From contig NZZM01000029.1 in assembly GCA_002698705.1 (NCBI GenBank), forward strand, positions 1-37,672: a stretch of DNA of 37,672 nt, given 5' to 3'. The notes beneath the pieces were generated by a model. The model ran no database searches. It was not told the DNA's origin and was given only the letters and a program-made list of their open reading frames with translations. Shown piece by piece: positions 18,671-28,261 of this stretch. The translations under genes and the position numbers were made by a program. Source of the stretch: Formosa sp. (GTDB taxonomy: Bacteria; Bacteroidota; Bacteroidia; Flavobacteriales; Flavobacteriaceae). The number at the start of each line of letters is the position of its first letter. Position 1 is the stretch's first letter.

Positions 18671-19369
18671 GTGAGAATTACAGTTAAACAAGTATGTATA
18701 AATAATTTAAATAAAGTTTTAAGACAACTATTTATTGTCATTCCTTTTTTTTCCTTCAACTTAATTTGTTGCCAAAGCGTTAAAAATAATTCAAACCAAA
18801 AATCAACCACAAGTTCAGAAGACTTACAGAAATCTAACGTAATGAATCTGGAGAAAGCATACTTTGCAAGTGGTTGCTTCTGGTGTGTAGAGGCCATTTA
18901 TGAGAGTGTTAATGGGGTCCATGAATCAGTTAGCGGATATTCTGGTGGATATACGAAAAACCCCACTTACGAGTCAAGCAATACTGGAAGAACGGGGCAT
19001 GCTGAAACCGTAGAAGTTTATTATGACTCTGAGATTGTAAGTTTTTCTACATTATTAGATGTTTATTTTGGATCTCAAAATATAAATCAAGTTAATGGTC
19101 AAGGACCTGACAAAGGATCTCAATACCGCTCAATTGTTTTTTACCAAAATGACAAACAAAAGGAACTAATATTAAATAAAATTTCTGAACTTGAAAAAAA
19201 ACAAGATATAAAAGTAGCTGCAGAAGTTTATCCATTTGAAAAATTTTGGAAAGCAGAAGGATACCATCAAAATTACGAACGTCTGAATCCCAACAATCCC
19301 TATGTACGTAATGTTTCAATACCTAGGTTAAAACTCTTCAAGTCAAAATTCCCAAAGCTTCTAAAGTAG
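18671..19369 (+). CDS. msrA: Peptide-methionine (S)-S-oxide reductase, with N-terminal export/lipoprotein-like signal
   Basis: AYFASGCFWCVEAIYESVNGVHESVSGYSGG, GRTGHAETVEVYYD, AEGYHQNY; N-terminus LRQLFIVIPFFSFNLICCQS resembles a lipoprotein signal. GTG start. Confidence 0.94.
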   Translation: MRITVKQVCINNLNKVLRQLFIVIPFFSFNLICCQSVKNNSNQKSTTSSEDLQKSNVMNLEKAYFASGCFWCVEAIYESVNGVHESVSGYSGGYTKNPTYESSNTGRTGHAETVEVYYDSEIVSFSTLLDVYFGSQNINQVNGQGPDKGSQYRSIVFYQNDKQKELILNKISELEKKQDIKVAAEVYPFEKFWKAEGYHQNYERLNPNNPYVRNVSIPRLKLFKSKFPKLLK

Positions 19370-19419
19370 AAGCGTTAAAATGCTTGCTAGTATGAGTTTT
19401 ATAATCGTTGAAAAATAGC

Positions 19420-19438
19420 TACATTTGAGTAACTCAAA
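19420..19438 (+). promoter_or_regulatory. Putative kyn operon promoter (TACATTTG) overlapped by palindrome TTTGAGT-A-ACTCAAA
   Basis: TACATTTG at 19420-19427 matches TAnnTTTG; perfect 7-1-7 inverted repeat at 19424-19438, 10 nt before the kynU start. Confidence 0.5.
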
Positions 19439-19447
19439 ACACAAAAA

Positions 19448-20716
19448 TTGTTTGGATTTGAACCACATCTTGAATTTGCACGCAATTTAGATCAAAAGGA
19501 TGTTTTAGGGCACTACCGCAACGCCTTTCATATCCCCACTGACATTTCAGGAAATGAATGGTTATATTTCACAGGAAATTCCTTGGGGCTTCAGCCCAAA
19601 ACTACCAAAGCTGCCATTAATCAAGAATTAAACGATTGGGCAAATTTAGGCGTAGAAGGTCATTTAGAAGCCAAAAACCCATGGATGCCTTACCACGAGT
19701 TCTTGACAGAAAGTATGGCAAAAATTGTAGGAGCTAAGCCCATTGAAATTGTGGTAATGAACACCCTAACAGTCAACCTGCATTTCTTAATGGCTTCCTT
19801 TTATAGCCCCACAGAAAAGCGCTATAAAATTCTTATCGAAAGTGATGCCTTTCCGTCTGATCGCTATGCGGTTCAAAGCCAATTGGAATTCCATGGTTAT
19901 AACCCAGAAACTTGCCTTTCAGAATGGACTCCAAGGACAGGAGAAACCTTACTACATATGAAGGATTTAGAAACGATACTAGATGAACAAGGTGAAGAAA
20001 TTGCACTAATTCTCATTGGTGGAGTCAATTATTACACTGGTCAAAGTTTTGATTTAAAACAAATTGCAGAAATGGGTCATGCTAAAGGATGTAAAGTTGG
20101 TATTGACTTAGCCCACGGAGCTGGAAATATTCAACCTGACTTGCATAAATCTGGTGTAGATTTTGCCGCCTGGTGTACCTATAAGTACTTAAATGCTGGA
20201 CCTGGAAGTTTGGGAGCTGTTTTTGTACACGAACGTTATGCCCATGATAGAAATTTAAAACGTTTTACAGGCTGGTGGAGTCAAAATAAAAATACCCGCT
20301 TCGATATGCGCAAGCCCTTAGATCTCATGCCAGGTGCTGAGGGCTGGCAACTCAGCAATCCTCCTATTTTATCCATGGCGGCCATTAAGGCCTCTTTAGA
20401 TTTATTTAACGAAGTGGGCATGGATGCTTTGAGGCAAAAATCAATCCAACTTACCTCCTATTTGGAGTATCATATTAATAATCTTAACAATCCAAACGTT
20501 GAAATAATTAGCCCCAAAGACCCCATGCAAAGAGGCTGTCAATTGTCTATTCGCATCAAAAATACTGACAAAATATTACATGAAAAATTAACTAAAAATA
20601 ATGTTATATCTGATTGGAGAGAGCCAGGCGTTATACGTTTTGCACCAGTGCCTTTTTACAATTCATTTGAAGATGTATTTCGCATGATAACTATTTTAAA
20701 AACGCTTTTAAAATGA
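19448..20716 (+). CDS. kynU: Kynureninase
   Basis: WLYFTGNSLGLQPK, LILIGGVNYYTGQSFDL, GIDLAHGAGNIQPDLHKSGVDFAAWCTYKYLNAGPGSLGAVFVHE. TTG start. Confidence 0.97.
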   Translation: MFGFEPHLEFARNLDQKDVLGHYRNAFHIPTDISGNEWLYFTGNSLGLQPKTTKAAINQELNDWANLGVEGHLEAKNPWMPYHEFLTESMAKIVGAKPIEIVVMNTLTVNLHFLMASFYSPTEKRYKILIESDAFPSDRYAVQSQLEFHGYNPETCLSEWTPRTGETLLHMKDLETILDEQGEEIALILIGGVNYYTGQSFDLKQIAEMGHAKGCKVGIDLAHGAGNIQPDLHKSGVDFAAWCTYKYLNAGPGSLGAVFVHERYAHDRNLKRFTGWWSQNKNTRFDMRKPLDLMPGAEGWQLSNPPILSMAAIKASLDLFNEVGMDALRQKSIQLTSYLEYHINNLNNPNVEIISPKDPMQRGCQLSIRIKNTDKILHEKLTKNNVISDWREPGVIRFAPVPFYNSFEDVFRMITILKTLLK

Positions 20717-22089
20717 AAGATGAAGAAAATATACTCATAATAGGGGCAGGTCTTTGCGGGTCTCTACTAGCTTTACGCCTCGGACAGAGGGGATATAATG
20801 TAAAGGTGATGGAAAGGCGATTAGACTTGCGAAAAGAGGATATCAGTGCTGGACGTTCCATTAATTTAGCCCTTTCTAACCGAGGCATAAAAGCTCTAAA
20901 AATGGTAGGCCTGGAAAATAAAGTTAAAAGCCTATGTATACCCATGTACGGACGCATGCTTCATGATAAAAGTGGAAATACAAAATTGTCAAAGTATAGC
21001 GGTCGTAAAAGTGAATATATCAATTCTATATCAAGAGAATTGCTAACGGCGCTACTAATTGATGAAGCAGAAGCTCTTAATAATGTAAGCTTTGAATTTC
21101 ATCAAAAATGTGATGCTGTAGACTTCGAAAACAACATTGCGCGCTTTACAAATACCAAAAATGGAACGGTCTTGGATTATGAGGCAGACCGAATATTTGG
21201 AACTGATGGTGCCGGATCAACACTCAGGAAAAGTTATTTATCCAAACGTAAGTTTTTGTTCAGTTTTTCACAAAACTTCCTCACACATGGCTATAAAGAA
21301 TTAACCATTCCAGCTACAAAAGAGGGCGAATTTCAAACCGAGAAAAACGCTTTACACATTTGGCCTAGAGGCGACTATATGATCATTGCGCTTCCCAACT
21401 TGGATGGAAGTTTTACAGTGACACTTTTCTTAGCCTACGAAGGTGGTAAATATAATTTCAACAATTTAAATTCCGCAGAAAAAGTACAAAACTTCTTTTC
21501 AAAAGAATTCCCAGATACAATTGAACTGATGCCAGATTTAACCACCGAATTTTTCAAAAATCCAACGTCGCCGCTTGGCACCATTAAATGTTTCCCCTGG
21601 CAATATCAAGGTAAAAATTTAATTTTAGGTGATGCTGCACATGCCATTGTGCCCTTTTATGGGCAAGGCATGAATGCCTCCTTTGAGGATGTATTTGAGT
21701 TTGATGCTACTTTGGAGGCTCACAACGGAGATTGGGAAGCAACTTTTAAAGCATTTCAAATAAAGCGAAAAAAAGATACAGATGGGATTGCAGATTTAGC
21801 TATCGATAATTTTCATGAAATGAAAGACCACGTTGCAAGTACCTCCTTTCAGCAAAAAAGAACTTTAGAAATGTCGCTTGAAACTGCCTTACCAAATACC
21901 TATTTTTCAAAATATTCAATGGTGACCTTTAGAGAAGATATGGGCTACAACCAAGCCATGTTACTTGGGCGGGCACAAGACAAAGCAATTTTAAATATGA
22001 TTGAAAAAAAACAACTAAATTTGGAACTACCTGCTATAGAGCTCCATGAAAAAATTAAAGCAGAAACCAATTCCATATTAAAGAGTTAA
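20713..22089 (+). CDS. kmo: Kynurenine 3-monooxygenase (FAD-dependent)
   Basis: [75 protein letters not shown] overlap with kynU. Confidence 0.96.
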   Translation: MKDEENILIIGAGLCGSLLALRLGQRGYNVKVMERRLDLRKEDISAGRSINLALSNRGIKALKMVGLENKVKSLCIPMYGRMLHDKSGNTKLSKYSGRKSEYINSISRELLTALLIDEAEALNNVSFEFHQKCDAVDFENNIARFTNTKNGTVLDYEADRIFGTDGAGSTLRKSYLSKRKFLFSFSQNFLTHGYKELTIPATKEGEFQTEKNALHIWPRGDYMIIALPNLDGSFTVTLFLAYEGGKYNFNNLNSAEKVQNFFSKEFPDTIELMPDLTTEFFKNPTSPLGTIKCFPWQYQGKNLILGDAAHAIVPFYGQGMNASFEDVFEFDATLEAHNGDWEATFKAFQIKRKKDTDGIADLAIDNFHEMKDHVASTSFQQKRTLEMSLETALPNTYFSKYSMVTFREDMGYNQAMLLGRAQDKAILNMIEKKQLNLELPAIELHEKIKAETNSILKS

Positions 22090-22124
22090 GGAGTCAAAAC
22101 ACGTTTAAATTAAATATAATAAAT

Positions 22125-22529
22125 ATGAGTAAAAAAGTAACCCCTAGAGGCGCTTACCCACACACAAAACGTGTGGGAGATTTTATATTTGTTTCTGGAA
22201 CAAGCTCCAGACGAGCTAACAATACTATTGCTGGAGCAGAAGCTGTAGACAATATGGGAACGAAAAAAATTGACGTTGCTATACAAACAAGAGAAGTATT
22301 AAAAAATATTGCTGAAAATTTAGAAAACGAAGGGGCCGATCTAGAGGATATTGTCGATGTAACCTCATTTTTGGTTAATATGAATGATTTTGCAGCTTAT
22401 AATACAGCCTACGCAGAATTCTTTAATTCGGAAAACGGCCCGACAAGAACAACTGTGGCAGTTCACCAATTACCTAATCCTGACCTAGCTATTGAAATTA
22501 AAGTGATTGCATATAAAAAATTAGGATGA
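22125..22529 (+). CDS. RidA-family 2-aminomuconate deaminase
   Basis: [25 protein letters not shown]...[55 protein letters not shown], close to the AmnD/NbaF pattern; operon context. Confidence 0.88.
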   Translation: MSKKVTPRGAYPHTKRVGDFIFVSGTSSRRANNTIAGAEAVDNMGTKKIDVAIQTREVLKNIAENLENEGADLEDIVDVTSFLVNMNDFAAYNTAYAEFFNSENGPTRTTVAVHQLPNPDLAIEIKVIAYKKLG

Positions 22530-23971
22530 TTACCATAAAAAATTTCATCAATGGGAGCTACTGTGAGTCTTTAACAAAAGATTGGCTTGAAGTAATAAAT
22601 CCTAGTAACGGTGAAATTTATGGAAAACTGCCTAATTCTGATACCCAAGACGTACAAAAAGCTTACGAGGCTGCCAAAAAAGCATTCTACAACTGGTCTA
22701 AAGTTTCTGTAAGTCAACGCAGTTATATTTTAGCTAAAATCGGCGAGTTAATAGAAGATAATTTAGAATCATTAGCGGCTGCAGAGAGTATGGATAATGG
22801 TAAACCTATACGTTTAGCAAGCGAAGTTGACATTCCTAGAGCGGCTCATAATTTTAAATTTTTTAGCCAGGCCATTACACAATTCCACAGCGAGAGTCAT
22901 GACCAAATTTCACAACAAAACGTCAATTATACGTTAAGACAACCTCTTGGGGTTGTCGGCTGCATATCACCCTGGAATTTACCATTGTATTTATTTACTT
23001 GGAAAATAGCCCCAGCACTAGCCGCTGGAAATTGTGTTATTGCTAAACCCAGTGAAGTAACTCCCTATACCGCCTTTCTATTGGGGGAAATTTGCAACAA
23101 AGCAGGACTACCAAAAGGGGTTCTAAACATAGTTCATGGATTAGGAACAAGCACAGGCCAAGCCATAGTAGAACATCCATATATCAAAGCTATTTCTTTC
23201 ACAGGAGGCAGCAAAACAGGAGCTCATATTGCTAAAACTGCCGCGCCAATGTTTAAAAAATTATCATTGGAATTAGGTGGGAAAAATCCAAATATTATTT
23301 TCGCTGATTGCGATTATGATAAAATGCTAACCACATCCATAAAGTCCTCTTTTTCAAACCAAGGACAAATCTGCTTATGTGGTAGCCGAATTTTTGTAGA
23401 ATCTTCTATTTATGAGAAATTCAAAATAGATTTTATAAAAAAAGTATCCCAATTAAAAATTGGGCTACCATCCGATAAAGATACAGAAATAGGCGCCATT
23501 GTATCCAAAGCTCACCTAGATAAGATATTGGGATATATTATGTCTACAAATAAATCTGAGGCTACAGTTTTGTATGGCGGTAAAAAAGTCTCGGTTAAAA
23601 ATGCTCAAAATGGTTATTATCTTGAGCCCACTGTTATTGAAGTTGCGTCTAATAAGTCCTTGCTAAATCAAGAAGAAATTTTTGGGCCTGTAGTCACTAT
23701 AATGCCATTTAATAATGCTAGCGAAGTTTTAGAAATGGCAAATGACGTAAAGTATGGCCTTTCGGCCACATTGTGGACTAACAATTTAAAGAGAAGCATG
23801 TATTTTTCACAGCATTTAGAAGTTGGTATTATATGGATAAATACCTGGATGCAACGAGATTTACGCACACCTTTTGGAGGGCAAAAATCTTCTGGATTAG
23901 GTCGAGAAGGTGGTTTTGAGGTTCTACGCTTTTTTACCGAAACAAAAAACGTATGTATTAATTATGAATAA
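22526..23971 (+). CDS. Aldehyde dehydrogenase, probable 2-aminomuconate 6-semialdehyde dehydrogenase
   Basis: [78 protein letters not shown] overlap; kyn context. Confidence 0.9.
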   Translation: MITIKNFINGSYCESLTKDWLEVINPSNGEIYGKLPNSDTQDVQKAYEAAKKAFYNWSKVSVSQRSYILAKIGELIEDNLESLAAAESMDNGKPIRLASEVDIPRAAHNFKFFSQAITQFHSESHDQISQQNVNYTLRQPLGVVGCISPWNLPLYLFTWKIAPALAAGNCVIAKPSEVTPYTAFLLGEICNKAGLPKGVLNIVHGLGTSTGQAIVEHPYIKAISFTGGSKTGAHIAKTAAPMFKKLSLELGGKNPNIIFADCDYDKMLTTSIKSSFSNQGQICLCGSRIFVESSIYEKFKIDFIKKVSQLKIGLPSDKDTEIGAIVSKAHLDKILGYIMSTNKSEATVLYGGKKVSVKNAQNGYYLEPTVIEVASNKSLLNQEEIFGPVVTIMPFNNASEVLEMANDVKYGLSATLWTNNLKRSMYFSQHLEVGIIWINTWMQRDLRTPFGGQKSSGLGREGGFEVLRFFTETKNVCINYE

Positions 23972-23977
23972 AATAAT

Positions 23978-24760
23978 ATGGAATTAAATTTAAAAAATAA
24001 AGTTGCGCTTGTCTGTGGGAGTACCCAAGGAATTGGCCGTGCAGCTGCCATGGCCCTAGCTAGTGAAGGGGTAAAAGTAACACTTTTAGCAAGAAACGAA
24101 GCAAAGCTTAAACTGGTTTTATCAGAGCTACCAAAGACTGCAGTTCATGATTATATTGTAGCAGATTTTTCCAAAATAGAAGAACTCCAATTAAATGTTT
24201 CTGATTATATAAATAAAAACCCAGGTTTTCATATTTTAATTAATAACACTGGAGGACCAAGAAGTGGTTCAATTATCAATGCCACTTTGGAACAATTTGA
24301 ATCAGCATTCACCATGCATTTAAAGTGTAATCATGTTTTGACACAATTACTTGTTCCCTATATGAAATCTGAAGGATATGGTCGTATTATTAATGTTATT
24401 TCAACTTCTGTTAAAGAACCTATTGAAGGTTTAGGCGTAAGTAATACAATCCGTAATGCGGTTGGTAACTGGAGTAAAACCCTATCTTTTGAATTAGGTG
24501 CTTTTGGTATAACCGTAAACAATATATTACCGGGGTTTACTGAAACAGCACGCCTAAACGAAATAATAGAAGAAAAAGCGAAAAAAGCTAACAGATCTTT
24601 TAAAGAAATGGAGAAATTGATGAAAAATTATACGCCAGCCAAACGCTTTGCAAAACCTAAAGAAACTGCAAACACTGTTGTGTTCTTAGCAAGTGAGGCG
24701 GCAAGTTATATTAATGGAGTCAATATTCCTGTAGACGGAGGTCGAACAAAATCTTTATAA
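23978..24760 (+). CDS. Short-chain dehydrogenase/reductase (SDR)
   Basis: VALVCGSTQGIGRAAAMALASEG, ILINNTGGPRSGSI, INVISTSVKEP, VDGG C-terminus. Confidence 0.9.
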   Translation: MELNLKNKVALVCGSTQGIGRAAAMALASEGVKVTLLARNEAKLKLVLSELPKTAVHDYIVADFSKIEELQLNVSDYINKNPGFHILINNTGGPRSGSIINATLEQFESAFTMHLKCNHVLTQLLVPYMKSEGYGRIINVISTSVKEPIEGLGVSNTIRNAVGNWSKTLSFELGAFGITVNNILPGFTETARLNEIIEEKAKKANRSFKEMEKLMKNYTPAKRFAKPKETANTVVFLASEAASYINGVNIPVDGGRTKSL

Positions 24761-24819
24761 TTTTATATATTATAAATTCTTAACTTGTAGAAGAATAATT
24801 AAATAGTTTATAAAAAGAT

Positions 24820-25353
24820 ATGGAAATAAAAAAACCTTTTAATTTACAGAAATGGATTGATGATAACAGACATTTATTAAAACCCCCTGTTGGTAATAAA
24901 AATCTATATATCGAGTCAGAGGATTATATTGTAATGATTGTTGCTGGGCCGAACGCTAGAAAAGATTATCATTACAATGAAACAGAAGAGCTTTTTTATC
25001 AGATTGAAGGAGATATCGTTGTAAAAACACAACAAAATGGTAAGCTCGTTGAAGTTCCAATAAGTGCAGGAGAGATGTTTCTTTTACCAGCCAAAATTCC
25101 ACATTCACCAGTAAGATCTGAGGGGTCGATTGGCTTAGTAGTTGAAAGGAAAAGAAAAAAAAATCAAAAAGATGGTTTACTATGGTTTTCAGACACTGCA
25201 AATGAGTTGCTTTATGAAGAATATTTTACGTTAACTAATATAGAGAAAGATTTTATTCCTGTTTTTAAAAGATTTTACTCTAATGAAAAGTTAAGAACTT
25301 GCCCAAAAACAGGTGAAATCATGGAAATTGATAAAAAATTCTATAATCAATAG
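24820..25353 (+). CDS. 3-hydroxyanthranilate 3,4-dioxygenase
   Basis: PFNLQKWIDDNRHLLKPPVGN, GPNARKDYHYNETEELFYQ, GEMFLLPAKIPHSPVR, VVERKRKK; cupin Fe ligands retained. Confidence 0.95.
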   Translation: MEIKKPFNLQKWIDDNRHLLKPPVGNKNLYIESEDYIVMIVAGPNARKDYHYNETEELFYQIEGDIVVKTQQNGKLVEVPISAGEMFLLPAKIPHSPVRSEGSIGLVVERKRKKNQKDGLLWFSDTANELLYEEYFTLTNIEKDFIPVFKRFYSNEKLRTCPKTGEIMEIDKKFYNQ

Positions 25354-25362
25354 TATTTCTTC

Positions 25363-26445
25363 GTGAAACGAAAACTTCGTATTAATGGCCACTCACACCT
25401 GCTTCCATATCCTGAGGAGATTCCTAAGTTTATGAAAGATAAAGAAATTTTTTGGGTAGATGATGAGCGTAAACATATGCTGCAAAAAGGATGGAGTCGT
25501 CCTGTTACCCATTCTAGCTTTTTTCTCAATGAAAAGCTAGAATGGATGGATGAAAATAGAATTGACCATGCAGTTGTGCTTAACCTATCTCAACTTTATG
25601 GCAATGGTTTGCAGTTGGAAATAATGAAAAAAGCATTACGCTTCCAAAATGATTTTAATGCTCAGATTCAACAAAATCATGCTTCAAAATTTACATGTGG
25701 ATTTGTAGTTCACCCTGGATTTATACAAGGTGCTTTATGGGAAATTGAACGCTGTGTTGAAGAACTTAGTCTGAATGTATTGTGTTTACCTACCCACTTT
25801 ATGGACAGTGTTGGTCAATGGCGAAGCGTTTTTGATAGTCAAAACGATCCTATTTTTGAACTTGCAAATCACTATAAATTGGCAATAGAAATTCATCCTT
25901 ACGACGGAGATAAAATGATTAAACTCGAGAATACCTCATGGCGTTTTCATCTTATTTGGATGCTGGCACAATGCGGAGATGCATATCACTTTTACACCCT
26001 AAATGGAATGCAAGAACGTTACCCAAACATACGAACTTGTTTTGCTCACGGAGGGCAAATGGCACAAATGAATTTAGGTCGACGTATTCAAGGTTTTGAC
26101 GGGCGTCCTGATTTATTTGAAGGGAAAACTCATCCTAGAAAAGCAGTAGGACACAGTAATATTTACTTCGATACCTTAGTACATGATACTGGTTCTTTTG
26201 ATTTAATGTTAAAACGCCAAGGAAGTGATCAAGTTATAATGGGCTTAGACGACCCATATCCTTTGGGTGAAATGGAAAGCGAAGCACAGTCCTCATATCC
26301 AGGCAAGTTGTTAGACCTTGCTAAAGACCAAAAGCTTATAACGCAAAAGCAATATAATGATATTTGGGAAGACAACGTACTTCGTTGGATATACGGAAAA
26401 GATGAAAAAAAGATAAACGATTTAACTCAAAAGATCATAGGATAA
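25363..26445 (+). CDS. Amidohydrolase family, probable 2-amino-3-carboxymuconate-6-semialdehyde decarboxylase (ACMSD)
   Basis: HxH motif INGHSHLLPYPEEIP, HPYDGDKMI, CFAHGGQMAQM, IMGLDDPYPLGE; kyn context. GTG start. Confidence 0.9.
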   Translation: MKRKLRINGHSHLLPYPEEIPKFMKDKEIFWVDDERKHMLQKGWSRPVTHSSFFLNEKLEWMDENRIDHAVVLNLSQLYGNGLQLEIMKKALRFQNDFNAQIQQNHASKFTCGFVVHPGFIQGALWEIERCVEELSLNVLCLPTHFMDSVGQWRSVFDSQNDPIFELANHYKLAIEIHPYDGDKMIKLENTSWRFHLIWMLAQCGDAYHFYTLNGMQERYPNIRTCFAHGGQMAQMNLGRRIQGFDGRPDLFEGKTHPRKAVGHSNIYFDTLVHDTGSFDLMLKRQGSDQVIMGLDDPYPLGEMESEAQSSYPGKLLDLAKDQKLITQKQYNDIWEDNVLRWIYGKDEKKINDLTQKIIG

Positions 26446-27089
26446 TGCATTTTATTTCTGATGAATTAGATGATTATGTGTTGAACCACTCAGATGAAGA
26501 ACCGCCCCTGCTTAAAGCTTTAACCCGCGAGACATATCAAAAAGTAGTTCAGCCTCGAATGATTAGTGGTCATTTTCAAGGGCGAGTATTAAGTACTATC
26601 TCAAAGTTAATTCGTCCAAAAAAAATTTTGGAACTTGGAACATTTACTGGCTATTCAGCCTTGTGCTTAGCGGAAGGTCTTGATAAAGATGGAGAGCTCC
26701 ATACCGTCGATTACAATGAAGAGTTAGTAAATTTACAAAGGAAATTTTTTGACCGATCTGGTTTTGGTCAACAAATTCATCAATATACTGGTCGGGCTTT
26801 AGAAATTATTCCTATGTTGAATATCAAATTTGATTTGGTATTTATAGATGCCGATAAGCCAAATTATGTCAATTATTTTCATCAAATTATTGACAAACTC
26901 AATTCAAAAGGGGTTCTCTTGTCTGACAATGTTTTATGGAGTGGAAAAGTAATTGAACCAATAGTTGACCAATTAGACATATCAACAAAAACACTTTTGG
27001 AATACAACCAGCTATTAAAAGAAGACTCGCGACTTAATACTATATTGTTACCAATAAGAGATGGTCTAACAATTAGTATAAAAAAATAA
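26445..27089 (+). CDS. Class I SAM-dependent O-methyltransferase (caffeoyl-CoA OMT-like)
   Basis: ILELGTFTGYSALCLAEGL, FDLVFIDADKPNYVNYF, LSDNVLWSGKV; TAATG junction with the ACMSD gene. Confidence 0.92.
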   Translation: MHFISDELDDYVLNHSDEEPPLLKALTRETYQKVVQPRMISGHFQGRVLSTISKLIRPKKILELGTFTGYSALCLAEGLDKDGELHTVDYNEELVNLQRKFFDRSGFGQQIHQYTGRALEIIPMLNIKFDLVFIDADKPNYVNYFHQIIDKLNSKGVLLSDNVLWSGKVIEPIVDQLDISTKTLLEYNQLLKEDSRLNTILLPIRDGLTISIKK

Positions 27090-27091
27090 TA

Positions 27092-27376
27092 TTATAATTC
27101 ACGGCGAATAGAACCTGCTAAATCAGCCATTTTATCTTTTACTTTGTTTATTTCTTCTGAAACTTCACTAGTGAGATTTGTATCAATTCCTTGATTATCG
27201 ACACTACGTTTAATCTCCCCCTTGATGTCATTTGTAGCATTTTTTAATGTACGCATTCCTTTGCCCATCCCTTTAGCAATGTCGGGTATTTTATCGGCAC
27301 CAAAAATAATAACAATTATAAAAAGTATAAAAACAATTTCAGTAGTACTTATAAAAAGTGGCTGTAGATTAATCAT
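27092..27376 (-). CDS. tatA: Sec-independent translocase TatA/TatE family protein
   Basis: Short TM then FGADKIPDIAKGMGKGMRTLKNATNDIKGEI amphipathic helix. Confidence 0.9.
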   Translation of the reverse strand: MINLQPLFISTTEIVFILFIIVIIFGADKIPDIAKGMGKGMRTLKNATNDIKGEIKRSVDNQGIDTNLTSEVSEEINKVKDKMADLAGSIRREL

Positions 27377-27400
27377 TCAGTAAAGATAAAAAGTATTTTT

Positions 27401-28198
27401 TTAATTTTCAGAAGAAATATTGATCTTAAATTCAATTAATTTTTCTTCTAAAAATTGAAGAATCTCAACATCACTTCTGTTAGTACAACGGATATGAAAG
27501 TTTTCATCATCAGTGCAGGAATAATAAAACTCTGATTTAAGGTTTTCGGGGAGATCATAGTATTTAAAAAGTTCTGGACCAACAACTTCTTTAATATGGG
27601 TCAAAATAGTTCTAGTTTTTTCTGTTTTAACATCCCGAATCAAACGTTTAGTACGGCCAGTAAAACGGTTTAAGATTTTCCATAAATTAAATTGTGGGGT
27701 AGGAATTCCCCAATATATGAACCTACCAGCATCTGCTTCATCAAGTCTATTTTCAATTTGAGTTTTTCTAAGTCCTGTGTAACCAGGAATTCCTAAATCA
27801 TAAAAATTTAAAGGACGTTCGGAGTTTGAATTGTTTATGTCCGAATTTAAATCACCTGTTAAAATATTTCCTACAGTTACTTCATTTAGTGCAGTTACTG
27901 AATCTTCAAGTTGCACTTTTATTGAATTGTTTTTAATCATTTTAGAGGAAACTATAATTATTTTAGGTATATATTGAACAGATGAAAAATAAAGGGTGTC
28001 AGAAAGTTTTGCTTGAATTTTAAAAACCCCGTTTGTATCGGTCGTAGAATATCGGTATGATGTTCTATTAATAACATGAATTCCCTCCACACTTTCACTT
28101 GCTAAGATGCTTCCAGAAATTTCACGGGTCTGTGCAACTGTTATTGTTGAAAGAAACAAGAAAGTAATAATAAAGGCTTTTTGTGAAAATGGGCTCAA
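27401..28198 (-). CDS. CarboxypepD_reg-like domain secreted protein
   Basis: FIITFLFLSTITVAQTREISGSILASESVEGIHVINRTSYRYSTTDTNGVFKIQAKLSDTLYFSSVQY. Start uncertain; TTG at 28198 (LSPFSQKAF...) avoids overlap with the divergent pepE gene. Confidence 0.75.
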   Translation of the reverse strand: MSPFSQKAFIITFLFLSTITVAQTREISGSILASESVEGIHVINRTSYRYSTTDTNGVFKIQAKLSDTLYFSSVQYIPKIIIVSSKMIKNNSIKVQLEDSVTALNEVTVGNILTGDLNSDINNSNSERPLNFYDLGIPGYTGLRKTQIENRLDEADAGRFIYWGIPTPQFNLWKILNRFTGRTKRLIRDVKTEKTRTILTHIKEVVGPELFKYYDLPENLKSEFYYSCTDDENFHIRCTNRSDVEILQFLEEKLIEFKINISSEN

Positions 28199-28261
28199 AG
28201 GGATTCGATTAATTTTGCATAAATTTACAAAACAATTGATATTACAACAATTTTTTTTAAA

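Noticed and set aside
24761-24819. AT-rich dyad (TTATAATTTTATATATTATAA) between the SDR and HAAO genes as a terminator or operator
   Set aside because: Low-complexity A/T symmetry expected by chance; no G/C stem or clear promoter box.
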